Source of the DNA: Agromyces sp. ISL-38
Lineage (GTDB): Bacteria; Actinomycetota; Actinomycetes; Actinomycetales; Microbacteriaceae
DNA length: 64,000 nucleotides
Reading direction: 5' to 3'
NCBI RefSeq assembly: GCF_018613935.1
Contig: NZ_JAGGPF010000001.1
Location: forward strand, 434,001 to 498,000
The notes below the pieces were generated by a model. The model was not told the origin of the DNA. It saw only the letters and a program-made list of their open reading frames with translations, and searched no databases. Positions 37,992 to 46,377 of the stretch are shown here, piece by piece. The position numbers and the translations under genes were made by a program. Positions within the stretch are counted from its first letter, which is position 1; each line of letters begins with the position of its first letter.

Positions 37992-39296
37992 CTAAGGTGC
38001 CGGTGCTGCGAGTCCGAGCCGTGGGGAGAGCACCTTGAAGCCCTTCTCGAGGGCGCCGTTCAGCGCGCTCACCCCGTGGTCGGCATCGGGCACGGCGTAG
38101 AAGGTGGTGTTCATGCCGGCCAGCGCCGCGGCATCCGACAATCGCTGCGTTCCCGGGCCGAACCCGGAGTCGTCGGCGCCGACCGTGAAGATCGCCGTCG
38201 TGTCGGGATACGGCGCCCTGGCGGCCATCATGTTGGCGGGCTTCACGGCGTCGTAGGCGGCCTGGTCGCCCCCGAAGATCGTGCTGAGCACTTCTTCGGA
38301 TTGCTCGGCGCCCGGGAACTCGACGGGCGACACCGCGAGCAGGTTGCCGAAGGTGTCGAAGTACTTCGTGCCGAAGTACGCCGCGCACTCGCCGCCGTTG
38401 GAGTAGCCCGCGACCGTCCAGAACTGGCGCCCGCGCAGCACGTTCAGCTCCTGCAACGCCCACGGCACGACGTCGCTCATCACGTAGGTCTCGACGTTGC
38501 CGCGCTCCGAGTCGAGGCACAGCGGGTCATCGGCCGGGTCGCCCAGCTGGTCGATGACGAGGGCGATCGGCGCGAGGCCGTCGTGCTGCGCCGCGTACTC
38601 GTCGAGGACCGCGCCGATGTAGCTCGCGTCGGGGTCGCCCGGCTGGCCCATCATCATGATCACGAGGGGCAGTCGCGGGGCGTCGTCGACGAGCGCTGCC
38701 GGCGGCAGGTAGAGCTGTGCCGGCCGGGCCGGGAACCCCGAGTTCGCGTTCGGGATCCCTCCTTCGACGGCTCCGATCGAGCCGGTCTCCGGCATGCCGG
38801 CCGGCGGCTGCCACGTGAGGTAGAGGGGGTCGACCGGGTCGGTCTCGCTCAGGTCGGGTGCTTCAGGGTCGATCGTGCCGACGGTGGAGATGTGCAGCAT
38901 CGATCCGAGCGTGGCGTTCAGCCCGTAGGCCGCATTGATGCCGAACACGGCCGTGAGCGCGAAGATCGGAATCGCGAGCAGGGCTATGAGCTTGCGCCAC
39001 CACCGTGTGAACCACAGGTTCCAGATCGCGACGAAGATGCCCGCGAACACCGCCGGAACCCACAACCACGCCGCTTCGGTCACGGGTCCGCCGAACCACT
39101 TGAGCACGTACACTGCCGCCCAGAGCACGCCCGCGCCGACCATCCCGCCGACGATGATCAGCACGATCGCGGTGAGAACCCAGTGTCCGGATGCCTCGCG
39201 GCCGAGCAGGTAGATCGCGACGAGCGCGCCGAGCGCATACACGGCCCAGAGGAACGGACCATCGATCACGTTCACGTCGAGCAGGAAATCCCACAC
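37992..39296 (-). CDS. Membrane-anchored alpha/beta hydrolase (esterase-like)
   Basis: 434 residues: four transmembrane helices (about 5-130), then an extracytoplasmic alpha/beta hydrolase of the Esterase D/VirJ-like group (PLVIMMMGQPGDPDASYIG; nucleophile motif GYSNGGECA near 300; acid near VGADDSGFG; His in DADHGVSAL near 410). GTG 39296 (VWDFLLDVNV) was chosen, preceded by GAGGGG. Immediately upstream of the MprF-like gene. In Pseudomonas aeruginosa an alanyl-PG hydrolase is paired with alanyl-PG synthase, so this hydrolase may remove amino acids from lipids; that link is inference. Confidence 0.82.
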   Translation of the reverse strand: MWDFLLDVNVIDGPFLWAVYALGALVAIYLLGREASGHWVLTAIVLIIVGGMVGAGVLWAAVYVLKWFGGPVTEAAWLWVPAVFAGIFVAIWNLWFTRWWRKLIALLAIPIFALTAVFGINAAYGLNATLGSMLHISTVGTIDPEAPDLSETDPVDPLYLTWQPPAGMPETGSIGAVEGGIPNANSGFPARPAQLYLPPAALVDDAPRLPLVIMMMGQPGDPDASYIGAVLDEYAAQHDGLAPIALVIDQLGDPADDPLCLDSERGNVETYVMSDVVPWALQELNVLRGRQFWTVAGYSNGGECAAYFGTKYFDTFGNLLAVSPVEFPGAEQSEEVLSTIFGGDQAAYDAVKPANMMAARAPYPDTTAIFTVGADDSGFGPGTQRLSDAAALAGMNTTFYAVPDADHGVSALNGALEKGFKVLSPRLGLAAPAP

Positions 39297-39474
39297 AGTG
39301 CGCCCCCTCGCCCCAGGAGTGACGATGACGCCAGCGTAGTGGTCGCACCGGCGCCGGGCCATGAAGCGGATGCCCCGAGTCGGGGGGACACGGCAGCGCC
39401 CGCGCCCGCCCATAAGATGGTGTCCGTACGTTTCCGGGCCTTCGCCCGATTCCCCCAGGACCATTGGAGCCACC

Positions 39475-40860
39475 GTGGCCGCAGCCAGCCGTCTCGATTC
39501 CGTCATCACCCTCGCCCAGCACCGGGGCTTCGTCTTCCAAGCCGGCGAGATCTACGGCGGATCCCGCTCGGCGTGGGACTACGGGCCCCTCGGCGTGGAG
39601 CTGAAGGAGAACATCAAGCGGCAGTGGTGGCGCTACATGGTGCAGAGCCGTGACGACATCGTCGGCCTCGACTCGAGCGTCATCCTGCCGCGGCAGGTGT
39701 GGGAGGCATCCGGTCACGTCGAGGTCTTCAGCGACCCGCTCGTCGAGTGCCTGCACTGCCACAAGCGCTACCGCGAAGACCACCTCCTCGAGGAGTTCGA
39801 GGAGAAGAAGGGTCGCGAGCCCGTCGGCGGCCTCGCCGAGATCGCGTGCGCGAACTGCGGCACGCGCGGCCAGTGGACCGAGCCGCGCGAGTTCTCGGGC
39901 CTCTTGAAGACGTTCCTCGGCCCGGTCGAAGACGAAGCCGGCATGAACTACCTCCGCCCTGAGACCGCGCAGGGCATCTTCGTGAACTTCGCGAACGTGC
40001 TGCAGACGGCGCGTATGAAGCCGCCGTTCGGCATCGGCCAGATCGGCAAATCGTTCCGCAACGAGATCACGCCCGGCAACTTCATCTTCCGCACGCGCGA
40101 GTTCGAGCAGATGGAGATGGAGTACTTCGTCGAACCCGGCACCGACGAGGAGTGGTTCGACTACTGGATCCAGCACTGCTGGGACTGGTTCACGGGCCTC
40201 GGCCTCAAGCCCGACAACATCCGCTACTTCGAACACCCGAAAGACAAGCTGTCGCACTACTCGAAGCGCACGATCGACATCGAGTACCGCTTCGGGTTCA
40301 CGGGCGGCGAGTGGGGCGAGCTCATGGGCGTCGCGAACCGCACCGACTTCGATCTCTCGACCCACTCGAAGCACTCGGGCAAAGACCTCTCCTACTTCGA
40401 CCAGTCGAAGAACGAGCGCTGGACCCCCTACGTCATCGAGCCCGCGTTCGGCCTCACCCGAGCGCTCATGGCCTTCCTGATCGACGCCTACGACGTCGAA
40501 GAGGTGCCGAACGCGAAGGGCGGCGTCGACACCCGCACGGTGCTCCGCCTCGACCCGCGCCTCGCGCCCGTGAAGGCCGCCGTGCTCCCGCTCTCGCGGA
40601 ACGAACGACTCTCGCCGCTTGCTCGCGAGGTCGCGGCATCCCTTCGCCAGAACTGGAACGTCGACTTCGACGACGCGGGCGCCATCGGGCGCCGCTACCG
40701 TCGCCAAGACGAGATCGGCACGCCGTTCTGCATCACCGTCGACTTCGACTCGCTCGATGACAACGCGGTGACGGTGCGCGACCGCGACAGCATGCAGCAG
40801 GAGCGGGTGCCGCTCGCCGAGCTGCAGGGCTACCTGGCGTCGCGACTGCTCGGCGCGTAG
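39475..40860 (+). CDS. glyS: Glycyl-tRNA synthetase (class II, alpha2)
   Basis: 461 residues, the single-chain dimeric GlyRS of actinobacteria and eukaryotes. Class II motifs: motif 1 region [14 protein letters not shown] near 76, the zinc-like cysteines CLHCHKRY and CANCGTRG, motif 2 [19 protein letters not shown] near 183, and motif 3 [11 protein letters not shown] near 323. It charges tRNA-Gly. The start is GTG 39475 with GGAG upstream, where the family N-terminus ([19 protein letters not shown]) begins; in-frame codons upstream are not conserved. Divergent from the hydrolase-MprF pair. Confidence 0.97.
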   Translation: MAAASRLDSVITLAQHRGFVFQAGEIYGGSRSAWDYGPLGVELKENIKRQWWRYMVQSRDDIVGLDSSVILPRQVWEASGHVEVFSDPLVECLHCHKRYREDHLLEEFEEKKGREPVGGLAEIACANCGTRGQWTEPREFSGLLKTFLGPVEDEAGMNYLRPETAQGIFVNFANVLQTARMKPPFGIGQIGKSFRNEITPGNFIFRTREFEQMEMEYFVEPGTDEEWFDYWIQHCWDWFTGLGLKPDNIRYFEHPKDKLSHYSKRTIDIEYRFGFTGGEWGELMGVANRTDFDLSTHSKHSGKDLSYFDQSKNERWTPYVIEPAFGLTRALMAFLIDAYDVEEVPNAKGGVDTRTVLRLDPRLAPVKAAVLPLSRNERLSPLAREVAASLRQNWNVDFDDAGAIGRRYRRQDEIGTPFCITVDFDSLDDNAVTVRDRDSMQQERVPLAELQGYLASRLLGA

Positions 40861-41036
40861 CGCTCATTCCATCGGCGCACGGCGCCCGGCGCCCGGGTCT
40901 CGTCGACGCGCCGTCGTCGCCGCCGCCCCCACCCCGTCAGCATTCCGTAAGGTCTTCGCCGCGTCTCTGCATGCCGCCTTGGTTAGCGTGAGAGCAGGCA
41001 GAGTCTCAGTGACTCGCGAACCGAGGTGGGGAACTG

Positions 41037-41528
41037 ATGCAGCAGGCACGAACGACCGGTGCGATGATCGCGATCGCGCTCGCCGCATTCACGCTCGCGG
41101 GGTGCGCCGGCGGCACCGAGGCGCCGGCCACCACGGCACCGATGACCGAATCGCCGATGACCGACCACCCGATGACTGACGAGCCCACTGCTGAGCCGAC
41201 CGAGGAACCGGCGGCGGATGCTCCGGGCGCCTACGTCGACTACACCGACGACGTCATCGCGACGACCCCGGGCCAGAAGGTGCTGTTCTTCCACGCGAGC
41301 TGGTGCCCGCAGTGCCGCGCCCTCGACGAGGAGCTGCGTACCCAGGGTGTGCCCGACGGGCTCACCGTCATCAAGGTCGACTACGACAGCATGACCGAGT
41401 TGCGGCAGCGCTACGGCGTCACCCTGCAGACGACGGTCGTCTACGTCGACGACGCGGGGCAGATGCTCTCGAGCGCCGTGATCTACGACGAGCCGTCGGT
41501 CGCCTCGCTCGTCGCCGCGGGCCCGTGA
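41037..41528 (+). CDS. Thioredoxin-like lipoprotein
   Basis: 163 residues. Signal peptide with lipobox TLAGC (Cys near 22), a Pro/Thr/Met/Asp-rich linker with three PMT-type repeats (about 35-62), then a compact thioredoxin fold with active site HASWCPQC near 88-95 and VTLQTTVVYVDDAG. It is an exported disulfide-handling protein held at the membrane outer face. Its stop overlaps the CcdA gene (GTGA), so it is likely reduced by that membrane protein. The domain is shorter than classical TlpA. The 176 bp upstream show no other gene. Confidence 0.88.
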   Translation: MQQARTTGAMIAIALAAFTLAGCAGGTEAPATTAPMTESPMTDHPMTDEPTAEPTEEPAADAPGAYVDYTDDVIATTPGQKVLFFHASWCPQCRALDEELRTQGVPDGLTVIKVDYDSMTELRQRYGVTLQTTVVYVDDAGQMLSSAVIYDEPSVASLVAAGP

Positions 41529-42265
41529 CCGCCTCGCTCTTCCTCGCCCTCGCCGCCGGCGTGCTGACGGTCGCCGCCCCGTGCGTGCTGCCGCTCCTGC
41601 CCGTGATCATCGGCGGATCGATCGTGCGCGACGGCGACGAACGGCGTGCCCAATGGCGGCCCTTCGTCATCGCGGGCTCGCTCGCGGTGAGCGTCGTGGT
41701 CTTCACCCTCCTGCTGAAGGCGACGACCGCGCTGCTCGGCATCCCCCCGCAGGTCTGGCAGGTGATCGCCGGCGGCATCATCATCCTGCTCGGCGTCGAC
41801 CTGCTCTTCCCCTTCCTGTGGGATCGGCTCTCGAGCGCGCTCCGCCTCCAGTCGCGCAGCGGAGAGCTGCTCGATCGGTCGGTGCGGCGGCAGAGCGTTG
41901 CCGGCGACATCCTCACGGGCGCCGCACTCGGGCCCGTGTTCAGCAGCTGCAGCCCCACGTACGCCCTCATCGTCGCGGCAGTGCTGCCCGTCTCGTTCGG
42001 CGAAGGGCTCGGCTATGTCGCGGCCTACGCGGTCGGACTTGCCGGGATGCTGCTGCTCATCGCGCTCCTCGGCCGCGCCTTCGTGCGCCGACTCGGCTGG
42101 CTCGCGAACCCGAACGGATGGTTCCGGCGCACCATCGGAGCCGTGTTCATCCTCGTCGGCGTCGCGGTCGTCGCGGGCCTCGACAAGCAGTTGCAGACCC
42201 TCATCCTCGATCTCGGCTGGTACGAGCCGATCGCGCGACTCGAGGAGTTCCTCGGTTTCAGCTAG
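41525..42265 (+). CDS. CcdA/DsbD-family transmembrane electron carrier
   Basis: 246 residues, six predicted helices. The redox cysteines sit in AAPCVLPLLP (helix 1) and FSSCSPTY (helix 4), the CcdA pattern. It carries electrons from cytosolic thioredoxin across the membrane, probably to the thioredoxin-like lipoprotein encoded just before it (4-bp overlap, GTG start 41525). No cytochrome c maturation genes are nearby, so the task may be general disulfide reduction. Its TAG stop lies in the CTAG that borders the transposon-like element at 42266. Confidence 0.9.
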   Translation: MTASLFLALAAGVLTVAAPCVLPLLPVIIGGSIVRDGDERRAQWRPFVIAGSLAVSVVVFTLLLKATTALLGIPPQVWQVIAGGIIILLGVDLLFPFLWDRLSSALRLQSRSGELLDRSVRRQSVAGDILTGAALGPVFSSCSPTYALIVAAVLPVSFGEGLGYVAAYAVGLAGMLLLIALLGRAFVRRLGWLANPNGWFRRTIGAVFILVGVAVVAGLDKQLQTLILDLGWYEPIARLEEFLGFS

Positions 42266-43112
42266 GGCGTGTCTGAAAAACGCGGCGCCGGTGCGGCGCG
42301 ATGCTGGTCAGCGGCGCTAAGCCCCTCCGCGGGGATTTCGGGCCCGCCGGCGCAAGTCGCTCCGTCGGCCGGCGTGCGGTGGCCTGATAGGTTCGCCGCA
42401 TACCCCGTCGTAAGCAGGCGGCGGAGAGGAGGAGGGCGATGGCCGATCCGGTGGGCGACATCATCGGGGACTATCGGGCGTTCGCCGCGCAGCAGCGCGA
42501 CCGCATGCTCGCGCGAGGCATCGACATCGCGCCGTACGAGCTGAGCCACCTCGCCGTCCGCGTGCCGGAGTGGGACCAGTATGTCCACCTGCGGACCCTG
42601 CTCGAACGCCACGCCATCGCCAATATGGAGAACGTCTGGAACGGGCGGCCGATGTCCATGATCCTCCTCGCTGAGCCGCTCCGCGTCCTCGACGGCCAGG
42701 TGATCCCGCTCATCGAGCTCATCCCGCCCGTCCACCAGCGCGTCTACAAGATGGGCATGGAGCACTTCGGCGTGGTCGTCGGCGAGGAGGTCGACGCGTT
42801 CTCCCGCCGGCATCGGGCGGCGCTGACCGGCCAGCAGTTCCAGAGCCAGTGGAACGAGCCGTATTACGTCCTGTTCGAGGACTTCACTCACGTGAAGTTC
42901 CACCGCCGCTCGCTGCGCGCGGTGATCGAGCTGCAGGGCGGGACGTTCGACGGCATCCACCATGTCGACGGCTGGGTCCCGCAGCGGCTCGTCACGGCGA
43001 CTGGCCCGAACCCTCTGCCGCGCTGAGCGGAGCGGGCGGTTCGAGTACGTCGAGATCTTCGTCTTCCCACGAGGCCAAAACCCCAGCGCGGTCCGCATTT
43101 GTCGGACACGCC
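42266..43112. mobile_element. 847-bp transposon-like element without transposase, carrying a YecM-family gene
   Basis: Terminal inverted repeats start GGCGTGTCTGAAAAACGCGG on the left and, read inward from 43112, GGCGTGTCCGACAAATGCGG on the right: 17 of 20 positions match. Both ends are bordered by CTAG (42262-42265 and 43113-43116), which fits a 4-bp (CTAG) or 2-bp (TA) target duplication. The only gene inside (42439-43026) is not a transposase. Both neighbouring convergent genes end in a TAG within these CTAG sites; removing the element and one CTAG would put the two stops into one shared CTAG. It looks like a non-autonomous element with a passenger gene, mobilised by some IS5-like transposase elsewhere (inference). 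Confidence 0.75.
42439..43026 (+). CDS. YecM-family (VOC-fold) protein, passenger gene
   Basis: 195 residues. Similarity to E. coli YecM and relatives: YELSHLAVRVPEWDQY near 35, NVWNGRPMSMILLAEP near 67, VIPLIELIPP near 85, MEHFGVVVGEEVDAF near 103 and HVKFHRRSLRAVIELQG near 158. These are vicinal-oxygen-chelate-like folds, with His and Glu at likely metal positions, but the biological role of YecM is not established. ATG 42439 follows AGGAGGAGG. It lies wholly between the terminal inverted repeats, so it probably arrived by transposition. No signal peptide. Confidence 0.75.
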   Translation: MADPVGDIIGDYRAFAAQQRDRMLARGIDIAPYELSHLAVRVPEWDQYVHLRTLLERHAIANMENVWNGRPMSMILLAEPLRVLDGQVIPLIELIPPVHQRVYKMGMEHFGVVVGEEVDAFSRRHRAALTGQQFQSQWNEPYYVLFEDFTHVKFHRRSLRAVIELQGGTFDGIHHVDGWVPQRLVTATGPNPLPR

Positions 43113-43802
43113 CTAGAGGTAGGCCGCCCACTCGCGCCGGAGGATGCCGTAGACCGCCGAGTCCTCCCACTCGCCGTAGTGGTACTCCTCCTCGAGCATC
43201 GTTCCCTCGCGGCGCATTCCGAGGCGCTCGCACAGCGCTGCCGACGCGAGGTTGCGTGCGGCGAGCAGGGCATGCACGCGGTGCGCCCTGAGCGACTCGA
43301 ACGCGAACCGCAGCACCTCGCGCGCGCCCTCGAGCGCGAGTCCGCGGCCCTGAAACGCGGGATGCACGACCCAGCCGATCTCGAGTTGCGCATGCTCCAC
43401 ACTCGACACCCGCAGCATCAGGTCGCCGATCACGCGGTCGCCCTTGGCGCCCTCGCGAGAGATCGAGACCGAGGGCTCACCCACGAGCACCATCGCGAAG
43501 ATCAGTGCGTCATCGTCGTCGGCGATCGTGCGCCACGCGGCGCGCTTCTCGGTGTGCTGCCGGCCCTCAACCCGGTCGCGCTCCGGCCACGGGATGAACC
43601 GCAGCACCTCGGGCAATCGCTGGTACTCGTAGACGTCGTCGGCGTCGCTCGGCAGGAGCGGGCGAAGCACCATGCGCTCCGTGCGCAGCGGCGTCGCGTC
43701 GAGGGGGGTCGCGTCGAACGGCACGGCGAGGGCGGGCGGCCCGTCGGCAGCCGCGAGCTTCGCGCGCTCGTCATCCACCGTGGGCTCCGCTGTCTCGTGC
43801 AC
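43113..43802 (-). CDS. GNAT-family N-acetyltransferase (RimJ/RimL type)
   Basis: About 229 residues with Acetyltransf_3 signatures: TERMVLRPLLPSDADDVYEYQ near 57, IGWVVHPAFQGRGLALEG (acetyl-CoA pyrophosphate loop Q-x-x-G-x-A) near 150 and NLASAALCERLGMRREG near 190. It acetylates an amine on a protein N-terminus or small molecule. The first ~50 residues are poorly conserved, so the start (GTG 43802) is unsure. Its TAG stop is part of the CTAG bordering the transposon-like element. Confidence 0.83.
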   Translation of the reverse strand: MHETAEPTVDDERAKLAAADGPPALAVPFDATPLDATPLRTERMVLRPLLPSDADDVYEYQRLPEVLRFIPWPERDRVEGRQHTEKRAAWRTIADDDDALIFAMVLVGEPSVSISREGAKGDRVIGDLMLRVSSVEHAQLEIGWVVHPAFQGRGLALEGAREVLRFAFESLRAHRVHALLAARNLASAALCERLGMRREGTMLEEEYHYGEWEDSAVYGILRREWAAYL

Positions 43803-43867
43803 GTCTACAAATCTACTGATTCCACTAGCGGATGCCTCAGCGGAACAATCTCGCCGACGGCCGAAGC

Positions 43868-45199
43868 TCAGGACGCGTCGGCAGCCCCGGCCGCCGACTG
43901 CGGCCGCGACACCTCGGACGCAGCGGCATCCGGCGTCACACCGAAGACCGCGGCGACACCGTCGACCCAGGCGCGCTGCTCGCCGGCGCGTGCGTGCTCG
44001 CGCGAGCGCACCATCGGGGTGTGCAACAGCACGCCGGCCAGGTGGCGAAGCGCTGCCTCGGTACGGCCGTCTTCGTCGCCACGGGCGCGAGCGCGCTCGA
44101 TCTCGTCTTCGAGGATGCCGAACACGTGCTTGCGCAGGGCGACGACCGCCGGGGCGACGTCGAGCTCTTCGCGTGACTCGCCGAAGGTGCGGGCGGCGCG
44201 GCCGACGATCTCGCGGGCGGCATCCGTGGCTCCGAGCTCTTCGAGCGGCGCATGGATGCGAATGGTCTCGAGGTCGAGCAGGTCGACGCCGGGCACCTCG
44301 GCGACGTCTGGGGCGACATTGCGGGGCAGGCCGAGATCGACCACGAGCTGCCGGGCACCGGGCTTGGCGGCATCGGAAGCGGATGCCGCGAGCACCTCGC
44401 GACCCTCGATGAGCACCGCCTTGTCGACCACGTGGTGCTCGACCGTGGTGCACGTGACAATGATGTCGGCGCTCGCCGCGGCGACCGCGTAGTCGCCCTT
44501 GGTCACGGCGTCGATCGCGTGGCTCGCCGCGAACTTGCCGGCGCGGCCCGAGGGGGAGTAGACGCGCACGTCGGTCGCGCCGCGCTCGCGCAGCGCCGCA
44601 AGCGAGGCGCCGGCGTAGCGGCCCGTGCCGACGAGCAGTACCCGGGTCTCGGCCCAGTCGGGCACGCGGCTCTCGGCGAGGTCGAGGGCGAGGCGCACGA
44701 GCGAGCGGCCTGCGCCGCCGATGCCGGTCTCGTTCTTCACGCGGCGCGAGGTCTGCGAGGCGCGCTGGAAGAGGCGCTCGAGATCAGGGGTCGTCGTGCC
44801 TTCGGCGCGAGCGCGTTCGAGCGAACGGCGCACCTGGCCGGCGATCTCGCCCTCGCCGATGACGACGGATTCGAGTCCGGCTGCCACGGCGAACAGGTGG
44901 CCGGCCACGGCGTTGCCGTGGACGAAGCCGAAGGTCGTGCGCAGCTCTTCAGGCTCGAGGCCTGCAGCGGTGCCCACCGCGCGAATCGCCTCGTGCACGA
45001 GCGGAACCGGCGACGAGCCTTCAGGCGCGTCGAGATCGAGGTAGGCCTCGAAGCGATTGCACGTGGCCACTACGACGGCGCCCTGAACCGCGTCGTCGAC
45101 CGCGAGGATGCGCGGCGCGGCGTGTTCCGCGTTCGCCGAAAGACGCTCGAGCGTATCGAACCCGGCGTTCTTGTGACTCGCGGTGAGGCAGATGAGCAC
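43868..45199 (-). CDS. hemA: Glutamyl-tRNA reductase
   Basis: 443-residue first enzyme of C5 haem/tetrapyrrole synthesis, reducing Glu-tRNA to glutamate-1-semialdehyde with NADPH. Catalytic Cys47 is in VATCNRFEAYLD, VVIGEGEIAGQVRRSLERA is near 115 and VLLVGTGRYAG marks the NADPH domain near 188. An alpha-helical dimerisation domain ends the protein. Family consensus is GEXQILGQV, so GEIAGQV is slightly diverged. The start is GTG 45199, exactly six bases after TAGAAT, suggesting a leaderless mRNA. No other hem gene is adjacent on this strand in the window. Confidence 0.94.
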   Translation of the reverse strand: MLICLTASHKNAGFDTLERLSANAEHAAPRILAVDDAVQGAVVVATCNRFEAYLDLDAPEGSSPVPLVHEAIRAVGTAAGLEPEELRTTFGFVHGNAVAGHLFAVAAGLESVVIGEGEIAGQVRRSLERARAEGTTTPDLERLFQRASQTSRRVKNETGIGGAGRSLVRLALDLAESRVPDWAETRVLLVGTGRYAGASLAALRERGATDVRVYSPSGRAGKFAASHAIDAVTKGDYAVAAASADIIVTCTTVEHHVVDKAVLIEGREVLAASASDAAKPGARQLVVDLGLPRNVAPDVAEVPGVDLLDLETIRIHAPLEELGATDAAREIVGRAARTFGESREELDVAPAVVALRKHVFGILEDEIERARARGDEDGRTEAALRHLAGVLLHTPMVRSREHARAGEQRAWVDGVAAVFGVTPDAAASEVSRPQSAAGAADAS

Positions 45200-45205
45200 G
45201 ATGAG

Positions 45206-45211
45206 ATTCTA
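45206..45211 (-). promoter_or_regulatory. -10 box of hemA, leaderless arrangement
   Basis: On the minus strand TAGAAT (45211-45206) is followed by six bases and the GTG start at 45199. No ribosome-binding site lies in between. A -35 box is not evident. Confidence 0.5.
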
Positions 45212-45275
45212 CCCGCCGTCGAATCCGTTTTTGCCGTGGGGCGTCATCCGCTGAACCGAGCGGATGTCGCGGAGC

Positions 45276-45995
45276 TCAGCGCATCGCGAGCTGCGACCTC
45301 GACCGGCCCAGCGCAGTAGGTGCCGTCTGCGGGCTCAGCTCGAGCCCCTCGGCCTTCAGCGCGTCGCGGTGCTTGGCCTTCCAGCTGCGCACGACCGCGT
45401 AGAACGGAGCCTCGCTGAGCGCGAACGAACCGGGCCGTTCGTTGCCGAGCATGATCGGCAACTCGACGCTCGTGCCGCGCCGGCGCACGCGCATCACGAG
45501 CACGGGCACCACTGAGGTGCCAACCACGATCGTGTCGCTGCGGATGTTGCGCACCTCGCGCCACGGGAACTGGATCGCGCGCCGCGGCCGGCGCCCGCCG
45601 TTCCAGAATGAGATGCCGGAGGGGTCGACGACGATCGAGTAGCGTCGCGCGAGGCGCACTTCGCGCGACCCTTCGGGCAGAAGCTCGTTCAGGCTGCGTA
45701 CGAGCATCCGGCTCCGGATGCCGCAGCTCACCTCGCCCCGCATCGTGTCTTCGAGCGCGGCTCGTCGCGAGCGGGCCCGGGCCAGATCGCTGAGGTGCAT
45801 GAACAGCCAGACGAACGCGCCGATCGCCACGATCGCGACGAAGCCGACCGCGGCACGAGCGCCGGGCACCGGTGGCAGCAAGGTCATCAGCCGATCGAGG
45901 AACGATGAACCAGCGATGATGCCGCCGACGAGGAGCGCCGCGGCGGCCGCGACGAGCGCGGTCAGGCCGCGACGGTGCGGTGCGGCGACGTTCAT
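45276..45995 (-). CDS. Membrane protein with cytosolic PH-like domain
   Basis: 239 residues: two helices near the N-terminus (about 10-30 and 45-70), then a soluble part with alternating strands typical of a bacterial PH-like domain (YSIVVDPSGISFWNGGRRPRRAIQFPWREVRNI near 125-160, then a basic tail). I do not recognise a named family. ATG 45995 begins MNVAAPHRRG. It follows upstream of hemA with a ~75-bp gap. The role is unknown; a gene-neighbour link to haem synthesis is not supported beyond position. Confidence 0.68.
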   Translation of the reverse strand: MNVAAPHRRGLTALVAAAAALLVGGIIAGSSFLDRLMTLLPPVPGARAAVGFVAIVAIGAFVWLFMHLSDLARARSRRAALEDTMRGEVSCGIRSRMLVRSLNELLPEGSREVRLARRYSIVVDPSGISFWNGGRRPRRAIQFPWREVRNIRSDTIVVGTSVVPVLVMRVRRRGTSVELPIMLGNERPGSFALSEAPFYAVVRSWKAKHRDALKAEGLELSPQTAPTALGRSRSQLAMR

Positions 45996-46227
45996 CGCTC
46001 GGCCGCCCGTCGCCTGGGCACAGGTGCACCAGCCGGCGAGGTCAGGTGTGATTCAACGGGTAACGGGCACAGCATGATATTGGGCATGTCTTCTCCGTGG
46101 GGGGCGGAGGCGCGTCATCGGGAACTCGGCGCGTCGTCATGTTTGGGTGAACACGACGGAACCGACTGTAGCGCGGGAGCGCTCTCAGCGACAGTACTTT
46201 CTGGGGCGGTTGACCCACATCGCGCGA

Positions 46228-46249
46228 CCTGCATCCGCTGGGATGCAGG
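46228..46249. other. Perfect hairpin within a 382-bp gene-free stretch (45996-46377)
   Basis: The interval 45996-46377 has no convincing gene; short frames there lack family features. It contains CCTGCATCC-GCTG-GGATGCAGG, a 9-bp perfect stem with a four-base loop at 46228-46249. The position upstream of the membrane-protein gene (45995) and downstream of the acetyltransferase (46378), both on the minus strand, would allow a terminator or small RNA, but there is no T-run. Otherwise nothing recognised. Confidence 0.4.
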
Positions 46250-46377
46250 ATGGCGGACCAGCGCCTCGACAGGATCAGAAGGTGACGGGCTCTCATCGAC
46301 CGGGGCAACACAGTTGGATCGGATTGCCCGCAGGGCGTCCCTGGACGTCACACCTAGTGCCGCGCACGTTTTGTGAG

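Noticed and set aside
34881-39653. A 1590-codon open frame on the plus strand
   Set aside because: It lies antisense to the NUDIX, MprF-like and membrane-hydrolase genes, all with clear family motifs; its product is Arg/Glu/Asp/His-rich repeat-like sequence expected from the opposite strand of GC-rich codons.
42266-43112. The inverted-repeat element as a normal insertion sequence
   Set aside because: The only gene inside is YecM-like and no transposase or DDE motif is present; annotated as a non-autonomous element instead.
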